Assembly: GCA_017615375.1 (NCBI GenBank) | Contig: JAGAAH010000133.1 | Location: 1-18,748, forward strand | Length of the DNA: 18,748 nt | Reading direction: 5' to 3' | Source of the DNA: Lachnospiraceae bacterium | GTDB taxonomy: Bacteria > Bacillota > Clostridia > Lachnospirales > Lachnospiraceae | Part shown: in pieces, positions 8,411 to 14,514 of the stretch | Position numbering within the stretch: the first letter of the stretch is position 1 | Layout: each line of letters opens with the position of its first letter | The notes under the pieces: generated by a model | Database searches by the model: none | What the model was told of the DNA's origin: nothing | What the model saw: the letters and a program-made list of their open reading frames with translations, nothing else | Made by a program: the position numbers and the translations under genes

Positions 8411-9085
8411 ATGAGAAGAATAGCGGTAATTCCGGCGCGTTCCGGATCAAAGGGACTTAAAGATAAGAATATTAAAGAGATGGCAGGTAAGCCTTTAATG
8501 GCTTACACGATAGAAGCTGCGCGTTTATCCGGAGTATTTGATGAAGTAATGGTATCGACCGATTCGGAAAAGTATGCAGAAATCGCAAGAAAGTATGGCG
8601 CACATGTGCCGTTTCTTCGTTCGGAAGCAACATCCGGTGATAAAGCAAGCACCTGGGATACGGTTCGTGAAGTAATAGGAAACTATAAAAATTTGGGCGA
8701 GGAATTTGATGTGGTTGCGGTATTGCAGCCGACGTCACCGCTAAGAACCGCAGACGATATCAAAGGCGGGATGGAGCTTTTTGACAAGAATAATGCATCT
8801 GCGGTTATCGGTGTCTGCGAATTGGAGCATTCCATCAATATCTGCAATACGCTCGGTGCGAACAATTCCATGAACGGATTCTTTGATTCGAATGTGTCCG
8901 GAAGACGTCAGGACGCCGGAAAGTATTACAGAATTAACGGAGCGCTGTATATCCAGAAGGTGGATGCGCTTATGAATAAGGAAAATCTTTATGGCGAAGG
9001 CTCATATGCATATGTAATGGATAAGAAAGCATCGATAGATGTGGATGACGAAATGGATTTTAAGATGGCAGAAGTATTAATGTAA
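8411..9085 (+). CDS. CMP-nonulosonate (acylneuraminate) cytidylyltransferase, NeuA/LegF/PtmB-like
   Basis: The 224-residue protein has the cytidylyltransferase signature IAVIPARSGSKGLKDKN (4-20), LQPTSPLR (105-112), the sugar-binding RRQDAGKYYRINGALY segment (165-180), and IDVDDEMDF (209-217) with the metal-binding aspartates. Length is normal for the single-domain family. It couples CTP to the nonulosonic acid and yields the CMP-sugar donor for the Maf transferase upstream. The start lies three bases after the epimerase stop with GGGAG overlapping that stop, so the two are translationally linked. It is the last gene of the + strand island and is followed by hairpin structures and a terminator. 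Legionaminate, sialate or pseudaminate specificity is uncertain; legionaminate is favoured by the PtmE-like gene. Confidence 0.9.
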   Translation: MRRIAVIPARSGSKGLKDKNIKEMAGKPLMAYTIEAARLSGVFDEVMVSTDSEKYAEIARKYGAHVPFLRSEATSGDKASTWDTVREVIGNYKNLGEEFDVVAVLQPTSPLRTADDIKGGMELFDKNNASAVIGVCELEHSINICNTLGANNSMNGFFDSNVSGRRQDAGKYYRINGALYIQKVDALMNKENLYGEGSYAYVMDKKASIDVDDEMDFKMAEVLM

Positions 9086-9091
9086 TAACAC

Positions 9092-9182
9092 GCATCGCTA
9101 CGCTTCTAAGGAAGCTCTCGCGATGCTACCCACATGCGAATTCTGCTAATTTGCTACGCAAATTGCGACATTCTTATGTGGG
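9092..9182. repeat. Compound element of two nested hairpins, possible dispersed repeat
   Basis: Directly after the cytidylyltransferase gene two stem-loops stand side by side. The first pairs GCATCGC (9092-9098) with GCGATGC (9120-9126) and contains an inner hairpin GCTTC/GAAGC around TAAG (9102-9115). The second pairs CCCACAT (9129-9135) with ATGTGGG (9176-9182) and contains AATTTGC/GCAAATT around TAC (9148-9164). The nested outer and inner stems look like a small palindromic repeat (REP/MITE-like) or a structured 3' UTR. It has no ORF. Identity as a repeat needs other genomic copies. Confidence 0.6.
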
Positions 9183-9193
9183 GGCGGGTCATT

Positions 9194-9235
9194 AAAAAAA
9201 GAGATGACGTGTGCAAGCACACTCATCTCTTTTTC
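9194..9235. terminator. Bidirectional terminator between convergent genes
   Basis: An A run leads into AGAGATGA (9200-9207), a bulged C, and GTGTGC. These pair with GCACAC and TCATCTCT (to 9230), followed by a T run. A-rich and T-rich flanks on both sides let it serve both the cytidylyltransferase transcript (+) and the FliD-like transcript (-), whose stop lies 14 bases away. Confidence 0.88.
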
Positions 9236-9248
9236 TATGCCCTTGTTA

Positions 9249-10556
9249 TTACATGTATGTATCCATCATTAATCCTGCGTACATTGATGTTGCGTACGGA
9301 GCGCTGAATTCGCGTCCCGGATTCTTGTATGCAACGACTACCTTGTTCATGTAGTCTACCGGATTGATAGAAATCTGCGATGCTCTTGCAGCGGCGGCAT
9401 TCTTGAAAGAATTAAGCTCGCTGAATATTGCACCTGTCGAGTCAGCCTTAACTGCTGCGCTTAAAGAATCACGATTAATTACAACCGAACCGTTATTTTG
9501 AACCATGAGGCCCATCGACTCGAGGCGGTCTCTCATACCATTGGAGATAGCGGCTAAGTCGTGCTGTAACTTTGATGAACTCTGTGTAGATGAAGAATTA
9601 TACTTATCCGCAACAGCGAGAGTCGAGTTAAAAGCATTAACCAGACGGCTTACATTCTCCATAATTGCATCAACGTCGTTCTCGAAACCAACGGTAGCAG
9701 CTTCGCCATCTTCGTGTACATCTTTAAGAGTAATCTCGAATTCACGGTTAATCGTGAACTTGTTGGCGAGAGAATGATGCTCTGCACCGTTAAGGATGAA
9801 CGTCGAGCTCTTTGCGTCTTCGGTAATCGCATCTATACCGAGAATCTCCACAGCTGTTCTTGAACCCGGATCAGGACCCGGAGTAATGTTAAATAAGAAC
9901 TTCTCGTCGTCTGTAAGACCGGTTTCCTTTGAAGAAAGAACCAAAGCCTCGCGACCGTCCTCAGCCTTCTCGATATTGGCATCAACACCGATGTTGGCGG
10001 TATTGATTAACTTTGCAAGCTTCTCTTCGACATTCTTATTGGTATCCTTATCGGAAACCGTAAACTGGAATTCGTAGGTACTTGACGTATTCTGCAAATC
10101 GAATGTATATACACCTTCCTTGAAATCCTTCCTTGCAGGATCAAGGTAATTACCCTTATTAACCTGGCCGGTTGCCAGATTCTTAACCGATAAAGTAAAT
10201 GTATCCGTAAGTTCACTCGAATCGCCGTCGCCTACGTAGTTAACCGCTACGTGATCCTCATCGGATGATGCTGCGACTTTCTTCTTGAATAAGCCCTTTT
10301 TTACATCATCAGGAGCGGAAAGCGAATGCGCAGTCTTCTCGAGATTAAGGGAAGATTCCTTAAGGTCGATAGCAAATTCGGAAGCATTACCTTCTTCAAC
10401 GCCAAGAACCTTATAAAGAGGGGTATTCTTATTCACTTTGACCATTTGGTTGTAAATAGAGCGCAGCTCACTCTTCTTATGAGTATCATAACGGTTATAA
10501 GTGTTATTACCGTACGTACTAAGATAATAATTATAAATAGTATCGATAGCTGCCAT
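9249..10556 (-). CDS. FliD-like flagellar capping / hook-associated protein, short form
   Basis: The 435-residue minus-strand protein has no signal peptide, as expected for flagellar export. Its N-terminus (MAAIDTIYNYYLSTYGNN) is unlike typical FliD. The segment FEITLKDVHEDGEAATVGF followed by DVDAIMENVSRLVNAFNSTL and a helical part with QHDLAAISNGMRDRLESMGL resembles the FliD C-terminal domain (beta region, then coiled heptads). A central Thr/Ser/Asp-rich beta region fits an exposed domain. FliD caps the filament and folds flagellin. Lachnospiraceae FliD proteins are often much longer, so this is a short or divergent paralogue. The start is well supported by AAAGGAGGGG just upstream. It converges on the glycosylation island and has its back to the ribosomal block. 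FliD family membership is probable, exact role less so. Confidence 0.65.
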   Translation of the reverse strand: MAAIDTIYNYYLSTYGNNTYNRYDTHKKSELRSIYNQMVKVNKNTPLYKVLGVEEGNASEFAIDLKESSLNLEKTAHSLSAPDDVKKGLFKKKVAASSDEDHVAVNYVGDGDSSELTDTFTLSVKNLATGQVNKGNYLDPARKDFKEGVYTFDLQNTSSTYEFQFTVSDKDTNKNVEEKLAKLINTANIGVDANIEKAEDGREALVLSSKETGLTDDEKFLFNITPGPDPGSRTAVEILGIDAITEDAKSSTFILNGAEHHSLANKFTINREFEITLKDVHEDGEAATVGFENDVDAIMENVSRLVNAFNSTLAVADKYNSSSTQSSSKLQHDLAAISNGMRDRLESMGLMVQNNGSVVINRDSLSAAVKADSTGAIFSELNSFKNAAAARASQISINPVDYMNKVVVAYKNPGREFSAPYATSMYAGLMMDTYM

Positions 10557-10721
10557 GTGATCCCCTCCTTTCTTCCTTGAAATCTACGGTATGATACCGC
10601 GGGGTATACTAAGTCCATTTACTCATATACATCATACTATAAGTTCGGGAAAAAGTACAGAGGAAATTTTTGATATTTCACAGAATGTTAACATGAATAT
10701 GTTACGCACGAGGAAAAACTC

Positions 10722-10750
10722 TTTACAAAGTTAATTATACACTGTATATT
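10722..10750 (+). promoter_or_regulatory. Candidate SigA promoter upstream of rpmG (distal)
   Basis: TTTACA (10722-10727), a 17-base spacer, and TATATT (10745-10750) match the housekeeping consensus at four or five of six positions each. A second better -35 lies 34 bases downstream. Confidence 0.45.
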
Positions 10751-10783
10751 AAATAAGTAAATACAAATCACAGAAAAAATTGC

Positions 10784-10813
10784 TTGACACGTAGGGCGCT
10801 TCCGTGATAGTAT
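10784..10813 (+). promoter_or_regulatory. SigA promoter for rpmG-secE-nusG
   Basis: A perfect -35 TTGACA (10784-10789) is followed after 18 bases by TAGTAT (10808-10813). This places the start of transcription near 10820 and gives a leader of about 113 bases before rpmG. A TATATT three bases further would need a 21-base spacer, which is too long. Confidence 0.65.
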
Positions 10814-10933
10814 ATTCTAGCTATGGAAGTAGGTCTTTTTTTTATGCCTAAAAAGCATAAAATCGCGAAGGTTACGATTCGCAAGGGATTTATAGACATA
10901 GAAAGCAAGAAATTTAGTGGAGGTGGAAGTTTA

Positions 10934-11083
10934 ATGCGCACAAGAATTACATTGGCATGTACAGAATGCAAACAGCGTAACTACAACATGACCAAAGACA
11001 AGAAAACTCATCCGGACCGAATGGAAACGAAGAAGTACTGCAGATTCTGCAAGACTCATTCGTTACATAAGGAAACAAAGTAA
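10934..11083 (+). CDS. rpmG: 50S ribosomal protein L33 (zinc-binding form)
   Basis: The 49-residue protein [17 protein letters not shown]... is a standard bacterial L33. It carries two CxxC pairs, Cys9/Cys12 and Cys36/Cys39, so it is the zinc-binding (C+) form rather than the cysteine-free paralogue used under zinc limitation. The ATG at 10934 is preceded by GGAGGTGG. The frame stays open upstream to an ATG at 10823, but that extension would cover the leader and is not needed for a normal-length L33. The position just before secE and nusG is the conserved Firmicutes order. Basic and short, it binds 23S rRNA in the large subunit near the E site. Confidence 0.97.
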   Translation: MRTRITLACTECKQRNYNMTKDKKTHPDRMETKKYCRFCKTHSLHKETK

Positions 11084-11100
11084 GGTCAAAGGAGAAGATT

Positions 11101-11298
11101 ATGAGCGAAGAGAATAGCACAAAGAAGAGCTTTGCGACAGGCCTTAAGCAGGAATTTCGCAAGATAATCTGGCCTAATAAGAATTCTCTGGTACGTCAGA
11201 CAATAGCAGTTGTAGTAGTTACCGTAGTATTATGAATAATCATTGCGGCAGTTGATTACGCAGCTCAGCTTGGTATTGATGTCTTAATGAGTTTCTAA
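11101..11298 (+). pseudogene. secE: Preprotein translocase SecE, with in-frame TGA at codon 45
   Basis: Reading from ATG 11101 (GGAG nine bases upstream) to TAA 11296 gives a 65-codon SecE. It has the conserved cytoplasmic amphipathic stretch FRKIIWPNKNSLVRQT, then one membrane helix, then a short tail ending DVLMSF. SecE clamps the two halves of SecY in the essential Sec channel. Codon 45 (11233-11235) is TGA, in VVVTVVL-stop-IIIAAVDYAA. At this place family members usually have glycine, one base away (GGA). The 44-residue product would lose half the membrane helix, yet sequence on both sides is intact and in one frame. That argues for a base-call error, a very recent mutation or readthrough rather than old decay. 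The pseudogene label is formal only. A second secE elsewhere cannot be excluded. Confidence 0.85.
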
Positions 11299-11316
11299 GT
11301 AAGAAGGAGAATTTGT

Positions 11317-11832
11317 ATGGCAGAGGCACGCTGGTATGTAGTTCATACCTACTCAGGATATGAGAATAAGGTAAAAGCAAACATTGACAAGGCAATCGAG
11401 AATCGACATCTTGAAAATGAGATCCTCGAGGTAAGCGTTCCGGTACAGGACGTAGTTGAACTTAAAGATGGAGTCAGGAAGCAGTCTTCAAGAAAAATGT
11501 TTCCGGGCTATGTGCTGATTAAGATGGTAATGAATGATGACACATGGTATGTAGTCAGAAATACCAGAGGAGTTACCGGATTTGTCGGTCCGGGAAGTAA
11601 GCCGGTACCATTGACAGAAGAAGAGATGGCCAATCTCGGAATCAGACGTGAGAACATTGAAGTAGACTTCGAAGTCGGAGATATGATAACCGTTATCGGC
11701 GGCGTATGGAAGGATACGGTCGGACCAATCGCAGCGATAAATGAGCGTAAGCAGCAGGTTACAATCAATGTTGACATGTTCGGTCGCGAAACACCGGTAG
11801 AGATAAGTTTCGCAGATATTAAGAAGATGTAA
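11317..11832 (+). CDS. nusG: Transcription termination/antitermination factor NusG
   Basis: The 171-residue protein has the NGN domain ([15 protein letters not shown] at 6-20, [12 protein letters not shown] at 59-70, [14 protein letters not shown] at 80-93). A KOW domain follows at about 118-155 ([21 protein letters not shown], then [10 protein letters not shown]). NusG binds the RNA polymerase clamp and modulates pausing and coupling with ribosomes. Length is typical for Firmicutes. The start has AAGGAG upstream, 18 bases after the secE stop, so it is read in the same transcript as rpmG-secE. rplK follows after 31 bases. Confidence 0.97.
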   Translation: MAEARWYVVHTYSGYENKVKANIDKAIENRHLENEILEVSVPVQDVVELKDGVRKQSSRKMFPGYVLIKMVMNDDTWYVVRNTRGVTGFVGPGSKPVPLTEEEMANLGIRRENIEVDFEVGDMITVIGGVWKDTVGPIAAINERKQQVTINVDMFGRETPVEISFADIKKM

Positions 11833-11863
11833 AGATGTTTTTTTAGTAAGGAGGCAATTCCAA

Positions 11864-12289
11864 ATGGCAAAGAAAGTAGAAGGATATATCAAATTGCAGA
11901 TTCCTGCAGGCAAGGCAACACCGGCCCCGCCAGTTGGACCTGCACTTGGACAGCATGGTGTTAACATTGTCGAGTTCACCAAGCAGTTCAACGCAAGAAC
12001 AGCAGATAAGGGAGATACGATCATCCCTGTTGTAATTACAGTTTACGCAGACAAGAGCTTTAGCTTTATTACAAAGACTCCTCCTGCAGCTGTACTTATC
12101 AAGAAAGCTTGCAAGATTCAGAAAGCATCCGGTACTCCTAACAAGACCAAGGTAGCTACTATTACCAAGGCTCAGTTAAAGGAGATCGCAGAATTAAAGA
12201 TGCCTGATCTTAATGCAGCATCAATCGAAGCTGCTATGAGCATGATCGCAGGTACATGCCGTTCAATGGGTGTTACTGTAGAAGATTAG
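11864..12289 (+). CDS. rplK: 50S ribosomal protein L11
   Basis: The 141-residue protein has the normal length and the L11 hallmarks: [28 protein letters not shown] in the N-terminal domain (residues 8-35, including the proline-rich region that faces thiostrepton and translation factors). The C-terminal rRNA-binding part is [24 protein letters not shown] through [12 protein letters not shown]. It binds the GTPase-associated region of 23S rRNA with L10/L12. The start is nine bases downstream of AAGGAGG. It stops with TAG and is followed by a structured gap before rplA. Confidence 0.98.
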   Translation: MAKKVEGYIKLQIPAGKATPAPPVGPALGQHGVNIVEFTKQFNARTADKGDTIIPVVITVYADKSFSFITKTPPAAVLIKKACKIQKASGTPNKTKVATITKAQLKEIAELKMPDLNAASIEAAMSMIAGTCRSMGVTVED

Positions 12290-12313
12290 TTTTTCAAATA
12301 ATATGATTAGATA

Positions 12314-12363
12314 GACTAGAGATAGTCATATAACGTGGGAGGGTCCTCTCCCGATATAACCAC
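12314..12363 (+). promoter_or_regulatory. Candidate L1 autoregulatory RNA site between rplK and rplA
   Basis: Two stems lie in this gap. GACTA/TAGTC (12314-12327) is followed by a G+C-rich hairpin GGGAG/CTCCC (12337-12352). An outer pairing GTGG (12335-12338) with CCAC (12360-12363) competes with or stacks on it and leaves GATATAA as a one-sided internal loop. Two short helices around an asymmetric purine/AU loop are what L1 recognises on 23S rRNA and its own mRNA. The site is 16 bases before the rplA start and next to its GGAGG, so binding would block L1 translation. The assignment is by shape and position only. Confidence 0.4.
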
Positions 12364-12379
12364 AGGAGGTATATATTCA

Positions 12380-13072
12380 ATGAAAAGAGGAAAAAAATAC
12401 GTAGAAGCTGCAAAAGCTATCGACAGAGCAACGCAGTATGAAATAGCTGACGCAATTGCATTAACAAAGAAGTCAGCAGTTGCTAAGTTTGACGAGACAA
12501 TCGAGGCTCATATCAGAACAGGTTGTGATGGACGTCACGCAGATCAGCAGATCCGTGGTGCGGTAGTATTACCTCACGGAACAGGTAAGAGCGTTCGTGT
12601 ATTAGTATTTGCAAAGAACGAGAAGATTGATGAAGCATTAGCTGCAGGCGCAGATTACGCAGGTGGCGAAGAACTCATTCCGAAGATTCAGAATGAAGGC
12701 TGGTTTGAATTTGACGTAGTAGTTGCTACACCGGACATGATGGGTGTTGTAGGTCGTTTAGGACGTGTACTCGGACCTAAGGGCTTAATGCCAAACCCGA
12801 AGGCAGGTACAGTTACTATGGATATCACAAAGGCTGTTAATGATATTAAGGCTGGTAAGATCGAGTACAGACTTGACAAAGCAAACATTATCCATGTGCC
12901 AGTTGGAAAAGCATCATTTACAGAGGAACAGTTATCAGATAACTTCCGCGCTTTAATGGATGCAATCATTAAGGCTAAGCCGGCAGCACTTAAGGGTCAG
13001 TATTTAAAGAGCGTTACACTTGCTCCTACAATGGGACCTGGCGTTAAGATTAACGTTAATAAGCTTGCTTAA
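12380..13072 (+). CDS. rplA: 50S ribosomal protein L1
   Basis: The start ATG at 12380 follows AGGAGGT (12364-12370) by nine bases. The product is 230 residues, the usual length, beginning [20 protein letters not shown]. The L1 signature lies in domain [20 protein letters not shown], then [26 protein letters not shown], with the conserved glycine/proline loop. L1 binds the mobile stalk of 23S rRNA near the E site and in many bacteria represses its own mRNA. An in-frame GTG at 12335 lies inside the upstream hairpin and has no ribosome site, so it is not used here. An A+U-rich stem follows the stop. Confidence 0.98.
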   Translation: MKRGKKYVEAAKAIDRATQYEIADAIALTKKSAVAKFDETIEAHIRTGCDGRHADQQIRGAVVLPHGTGKSVRVLVFAKNEKIDEALAAGADYAGGEELIPKIQNEGWFEFDVVVATPDMMGVVGRLGRVLGPKGLMPNPKAGTVTMDITKAVNDIKAGKIEYRLDKANIIHVPVGKASFTEEQLSDNFRALMDAIIKAKPAALKGQYLKSVTLAPTMGPGVKINVNKLA

Positions 13073-13076
13073 GGCG

Positions 13077-13106
13077 TATAATTTATTTAGCGCAGAATAA
13101 ATTATA
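13077..13106 (+). repeat. A+T-rich perfect inverted repeat after rplA
   Basis: TATAATTTATT (13077-13087) pairs with AATAAATTATA (13096-13106) around an eight-base loop, right after the rplA stop and ten bases before the next -35 box. It lacks a proper T run, so at best it is a weak terminator or an RNA 3'-end protector separating L11-L1 from L10-L12. Confidence 0.6.
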
Positions 13107-13115
13107 ACTTTTAGA

Positions 13116-13144
13116 TTGACATCTATATAATGTGATGATATAAT
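13116..13144 (+). promoter_or_regulatory. Strong SigA promoter for rplJ-rplL
   Basis: TTGACA (13116-13121), an exact 17-base spacer, and TATAAT (13139-13144) match the consensus in all twelve positions. It sits just upstream of the L10 leader and should start transcription near 13151. Confidence 0.92.
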
Positions 13145-13151
13145 CACAATC

Positions 13152-13297
13152 GTGTCAGATGACACAAAAGTTTCAAAGCAATTTGAAACTACCGAAGACA
13201 GTAGGTGCCGTAAGGCGTAACGCATGCAACCTACCGAGGATTTATGACTATTTAGCATTTAAAACCTCTTATGTCTTCGCGGCATAAGAGGTTTTTT
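13152..13297 (+). promoter_or_regulatory. Ribosomal protein L10 leader RNA with attenuator
   Basis: The leader folds as GTGTC/GACAC (13152-13165), then GTTTCAAA/TTTGAAAC with a GCAA tetraloop (13170-13189). The conserved core has GAAGACAGTAGGTGCC, an inner GCC-GTAA-GGC hairpin, and ACCTACCGAGGA closing onto GTAGGT (13201-13234). This is the layout of the Firmicutes L10 leader bound by the L10(L12)4 complex. It ends in a terminator hairpin at 13261-13297, so excess L10-L12 should favour termination before rplJ. The recognition rests on motif order and position. Confidence 0.9.
13261..13297 (+). terminator. Attenuator terminator of the L10 leader
   Basis: AAAACCTCTTATG (13261-13273) pairs with CATAAGAGGTTTT (13283-13295) and runs into six T residues (13292-13297). 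It lies 52 bases before the rplJ start, so it acts as a conditional stop in the leader rather than the end of a gene. Confidence 0.92.
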
Positions 13298-13349
13298 ACT
13301 TAGAATCATAAAACCTCAATTATTACAAATAAAATAAGGAGGTACAATC

Positions 13350-13841
13350 ATGGCAAAGGTAGAACTTAAAGCTCCTATCGTAGAAGAGATTTCTAAGGCA
13401 GTAGAAGGCGCAGCAACTGTAGTTTTAGTTGACCATCGTGGACTTACTGTTGACGAAGATACCAGATTACGTAAGGCGTTAAGAGAAGCCGGCGTTTCAT
13501 ACAAGGTATACAAGAATACATATATGAAGCGCGCTTTCGCAGGAACAGAGTTTGAAAGCTTATCAGCTAACCTTGAAGGACCAAGTGCTATGGCAGTTTG
13601 CAAGGATGATGCAACAGCTGCAGCAAGAGTACTTGCTAAGTTCGCTAAGGAAGCTCCTGCATTAGAGCTTAAGGCCGGTGTTGTAGAAGGAACATACTAC
13701 GACGCTAAGGGTATTACACAGATCGCTACAATCCCTGGAAGAGAAGAACTTCTTTCAAGATTACTTGGATCTATGCAGTCACCTATCACAAATATGGCTC
13801 GTGTACTTAAGCAGATCGCTGAAAAGGGCGCAGAGGCTTAA
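13350..13841 (+). CDS. rplJ: 50S ribosomal protein L10
   Basis: The 163-residue protein begins MAKVELKAPIVEEISKAVEGA, then VVLVDHRGLTVDEDTRLRKALREAGVSYKVYKNT, the conserved L10 N-terminal RNA-binding domain. The C-terminal helix that holds L7/L12 dimers covers the last ~30 residues (SPITNMARVLKQIAEKGAEA). L10 is the base of the L12 stalk, and with L12 it represses this operon through the leader upstream. The start is preceded by AAGGAGG. rplL follows after 65 bases. Confidence 0.97.
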   Translation: MAKVELKAPIVEEISKAVEGAATVVLVDHRGLTVDEDTRLRKALREAGVSYKVYKNTYMKRAFAGTEFESLSANLEGPSAMAVCKDDATAAARVLAKFAKEAPALELKAGVVEGTYYDAKGITQIATIPGREELLSRLLGSMQSPITNMARVLKQIAEKGAEA

Positions 13842-13906
13842 TTACAAGTTTGAAATTTGAAACTATTATTAAAATTGATTAATTTACAAAATGGAGGTAA
13901 ATTTAA

Positions 13907-14284
13907 ATGGCAAAGATGACTACAGCTGAATTTATTGAAGCTATTAAAGAGTTAAGCGTATTAGAGTTAAACGAGCTTGTAAAGGCTTGTGAGGAAGAGT
14001 TTGGCGTATCTGCAGCAGCAGGCGTTGTAGTTGCAGGTCCTGCAGCAGGCGGTGCAGCAGCAGCTGAAGAGAAGGATGAGTTCGATGTAGAACTTACAGA
14101 AGTAGGCGCTGAGAAGGTTAAGGTTATCAAGGTTGTTCGTGAGCTTACAGGTCTTGGACTTAAGGAAGCTAAGGACGCAGTTGATGGCGCTCCTAAGGTA
14201 CTTAAGGAAGGCGTTTCTAAGGCAGAAGCTGAAGAAGCTAAGAAGGCACTTGAAGAAGCAGGCGCTAAGGTTACACTTAAATAA
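13907..14284 (+). CDS. rplL: 50S ribosomal protein L7/L12
   Basis: The 125-residue protein has the three usual parts. The N-terminal dimerisation helices are [30 protein letters not shown]. An Ala/Gly-rich hinge runs at about residues 36-55. The C-terminal factor-binding domain has [23 protein letters not shown] and the end [10 protein letters not shown]. It forms the flexible stalk that recruits elongation factors. GGAGGT precedes the ATG. A strong terminator follows 21 bases after the stop, so unlike many Firmicutes the transcript does not obviously continue into rpoB. Confidence 0.98.
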   Translation: MAKMTTAEFIEAIKELSVLELNELVKACEEEFGVSAAAGVVVAGPAAGGAAAAEEKDEFDVELTEVGAEKVKVIKVVRELTGLGLKEAKDAVDGAPKVLKEGVSKAEAEEAKKALEEAGAKVTLK

Positions 14285-14305
14285 GTTAACATTTACAAAG
14301 TCATT

Positions 14306-14337
14306 AAAGGCTGCGAAGACATTCGCAGCCTTTTTTT
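14306..14337 (+). terminator. Rho-independent terminator after rplL
   Basis: AAAGGCTGCGAA (14306-14317) pairs with TTCGCAGCCTTT (14322-14333) around GACA, followed by T residues to 14337. It is a long, perfect, G+C-rich stem, and should end the rplJ-rplL transcript. Confidence 0.93.
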
Positions 14338-14345
14338 ATGTCTAT

Positions 14346-14446
14346 CATCTCTTGTTCAGTTGTCAAACTAGCGGGAAGAAACGCATAGAACAACGGATAA
14401 GGTATTGGTTAAAAAATTTAACGCAAAATGGTATGTACAAGAGATG
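14346..14446. repeat. Inverted-repeat-bounded 101-bp segment before the peptidase gene
   Basis: CATCTCTTGT (14346-14355) is the exact reverse complement of ACAAGAGATG (14437-14446). Inside lies a further short inverted repeat GTTAAA-AAA-TTTAAC (14408-14422). No ORF and no clear target-site duplication is visible. It could be a structured RNA, or a remnant of a small mobile element with 10-bp ends; the sequence does not decide. Confidence 0.5.
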
Positions 14447-14465
14447 CCGCGAATGATACGCTTGA

Positions 14466-14489
14466 GATGAATTAATGCATTGATTCATC
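14466..14489. promoter_or_regulatory. 24-bp near-perfect palindrome upstream of the peptidase gene
   Basis: GATGAATTAATG and CATTGATTCATC form a palindrome with one mismatch pair, which in RNA is a G-U wobble. It ends 25 bases before the peptidase ATG, just upstream of its GGAGGAGGG site. It could be a repressor operator or a leader hairpin. I see no convincing -35/-10 pair in 14338-14514. Confidence 0.55.
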
Positions 14490-14514
14490 AAAAATATATG
14501 GAGGAGGGATTTAG

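Larger units (their letters stand above)
10557..10933. other. Divergent intergenic region between the FliD-like gene and rpmG
   Basis: This 377-base A+T-rich stretch holds no convincing gene. On the FliD side there is a hyphenated palindrome CGGTATgATACCG (10587-10599) in the leader. Further on is TAACATgaatATGTTA (10689-10704). Two candidate + promoters follow at 10722 and 10784. The rpmG leader (about 10820-10933) starts with a T run and can fold TATGC/GCATA (10843-10859) and GCGAA/TTCGC. I found no clear SigD or SigA promoter for the minus-strand gene. Confidence 0.6.

Noticed and set aside
10557..10680. SigD-type promoter for the FliD-like gene
   Set aside because: No TAAA box at the correct distance from a GCCGATAA-like box was found on the minus strand; the CCCGAA near 10640-10650 lacks a partner.
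10823..10933. In-frame N-terminal extension of L33 (37 codons open upstream of rpmG)
   Set aside because: L33 is normally about 49 residues and the ATG at 10934 has a good ribosome site. An open stretch of this size in A+T-rich leader is not rare, and the extension begins right at the predicted transcript start.
11233..11235. Genome-wide UGA recoding to glycine (as in code 25)
   Set aside because: Several thousand other codons in the window contain no in-frame TGA, and glycine uses GGN throughout, so a general code change does not fit.
12335..12379. GTG start giving L1 a 15-residue extension
   Set aside because: The GTG lies inside a hairpin with no ribosome site. AGGAGGT at 12364-12370 serves the ATG at 12380, which gives the normal L1 length.
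13903..14292. Long minus-strand ORF opposite rplL
   Set aside because: It is a shadow of the Ala-rich rplL codons, with Ser/Ala-rich low-complexity translation and no ribosome site.
14133..14456. ORF overlapping the end of rplL and running into the gap
   Set aside because: It reads rplL in another frame and crosses the terminator; translation is Lys/Arg/Leu-rich with no ribosome site.
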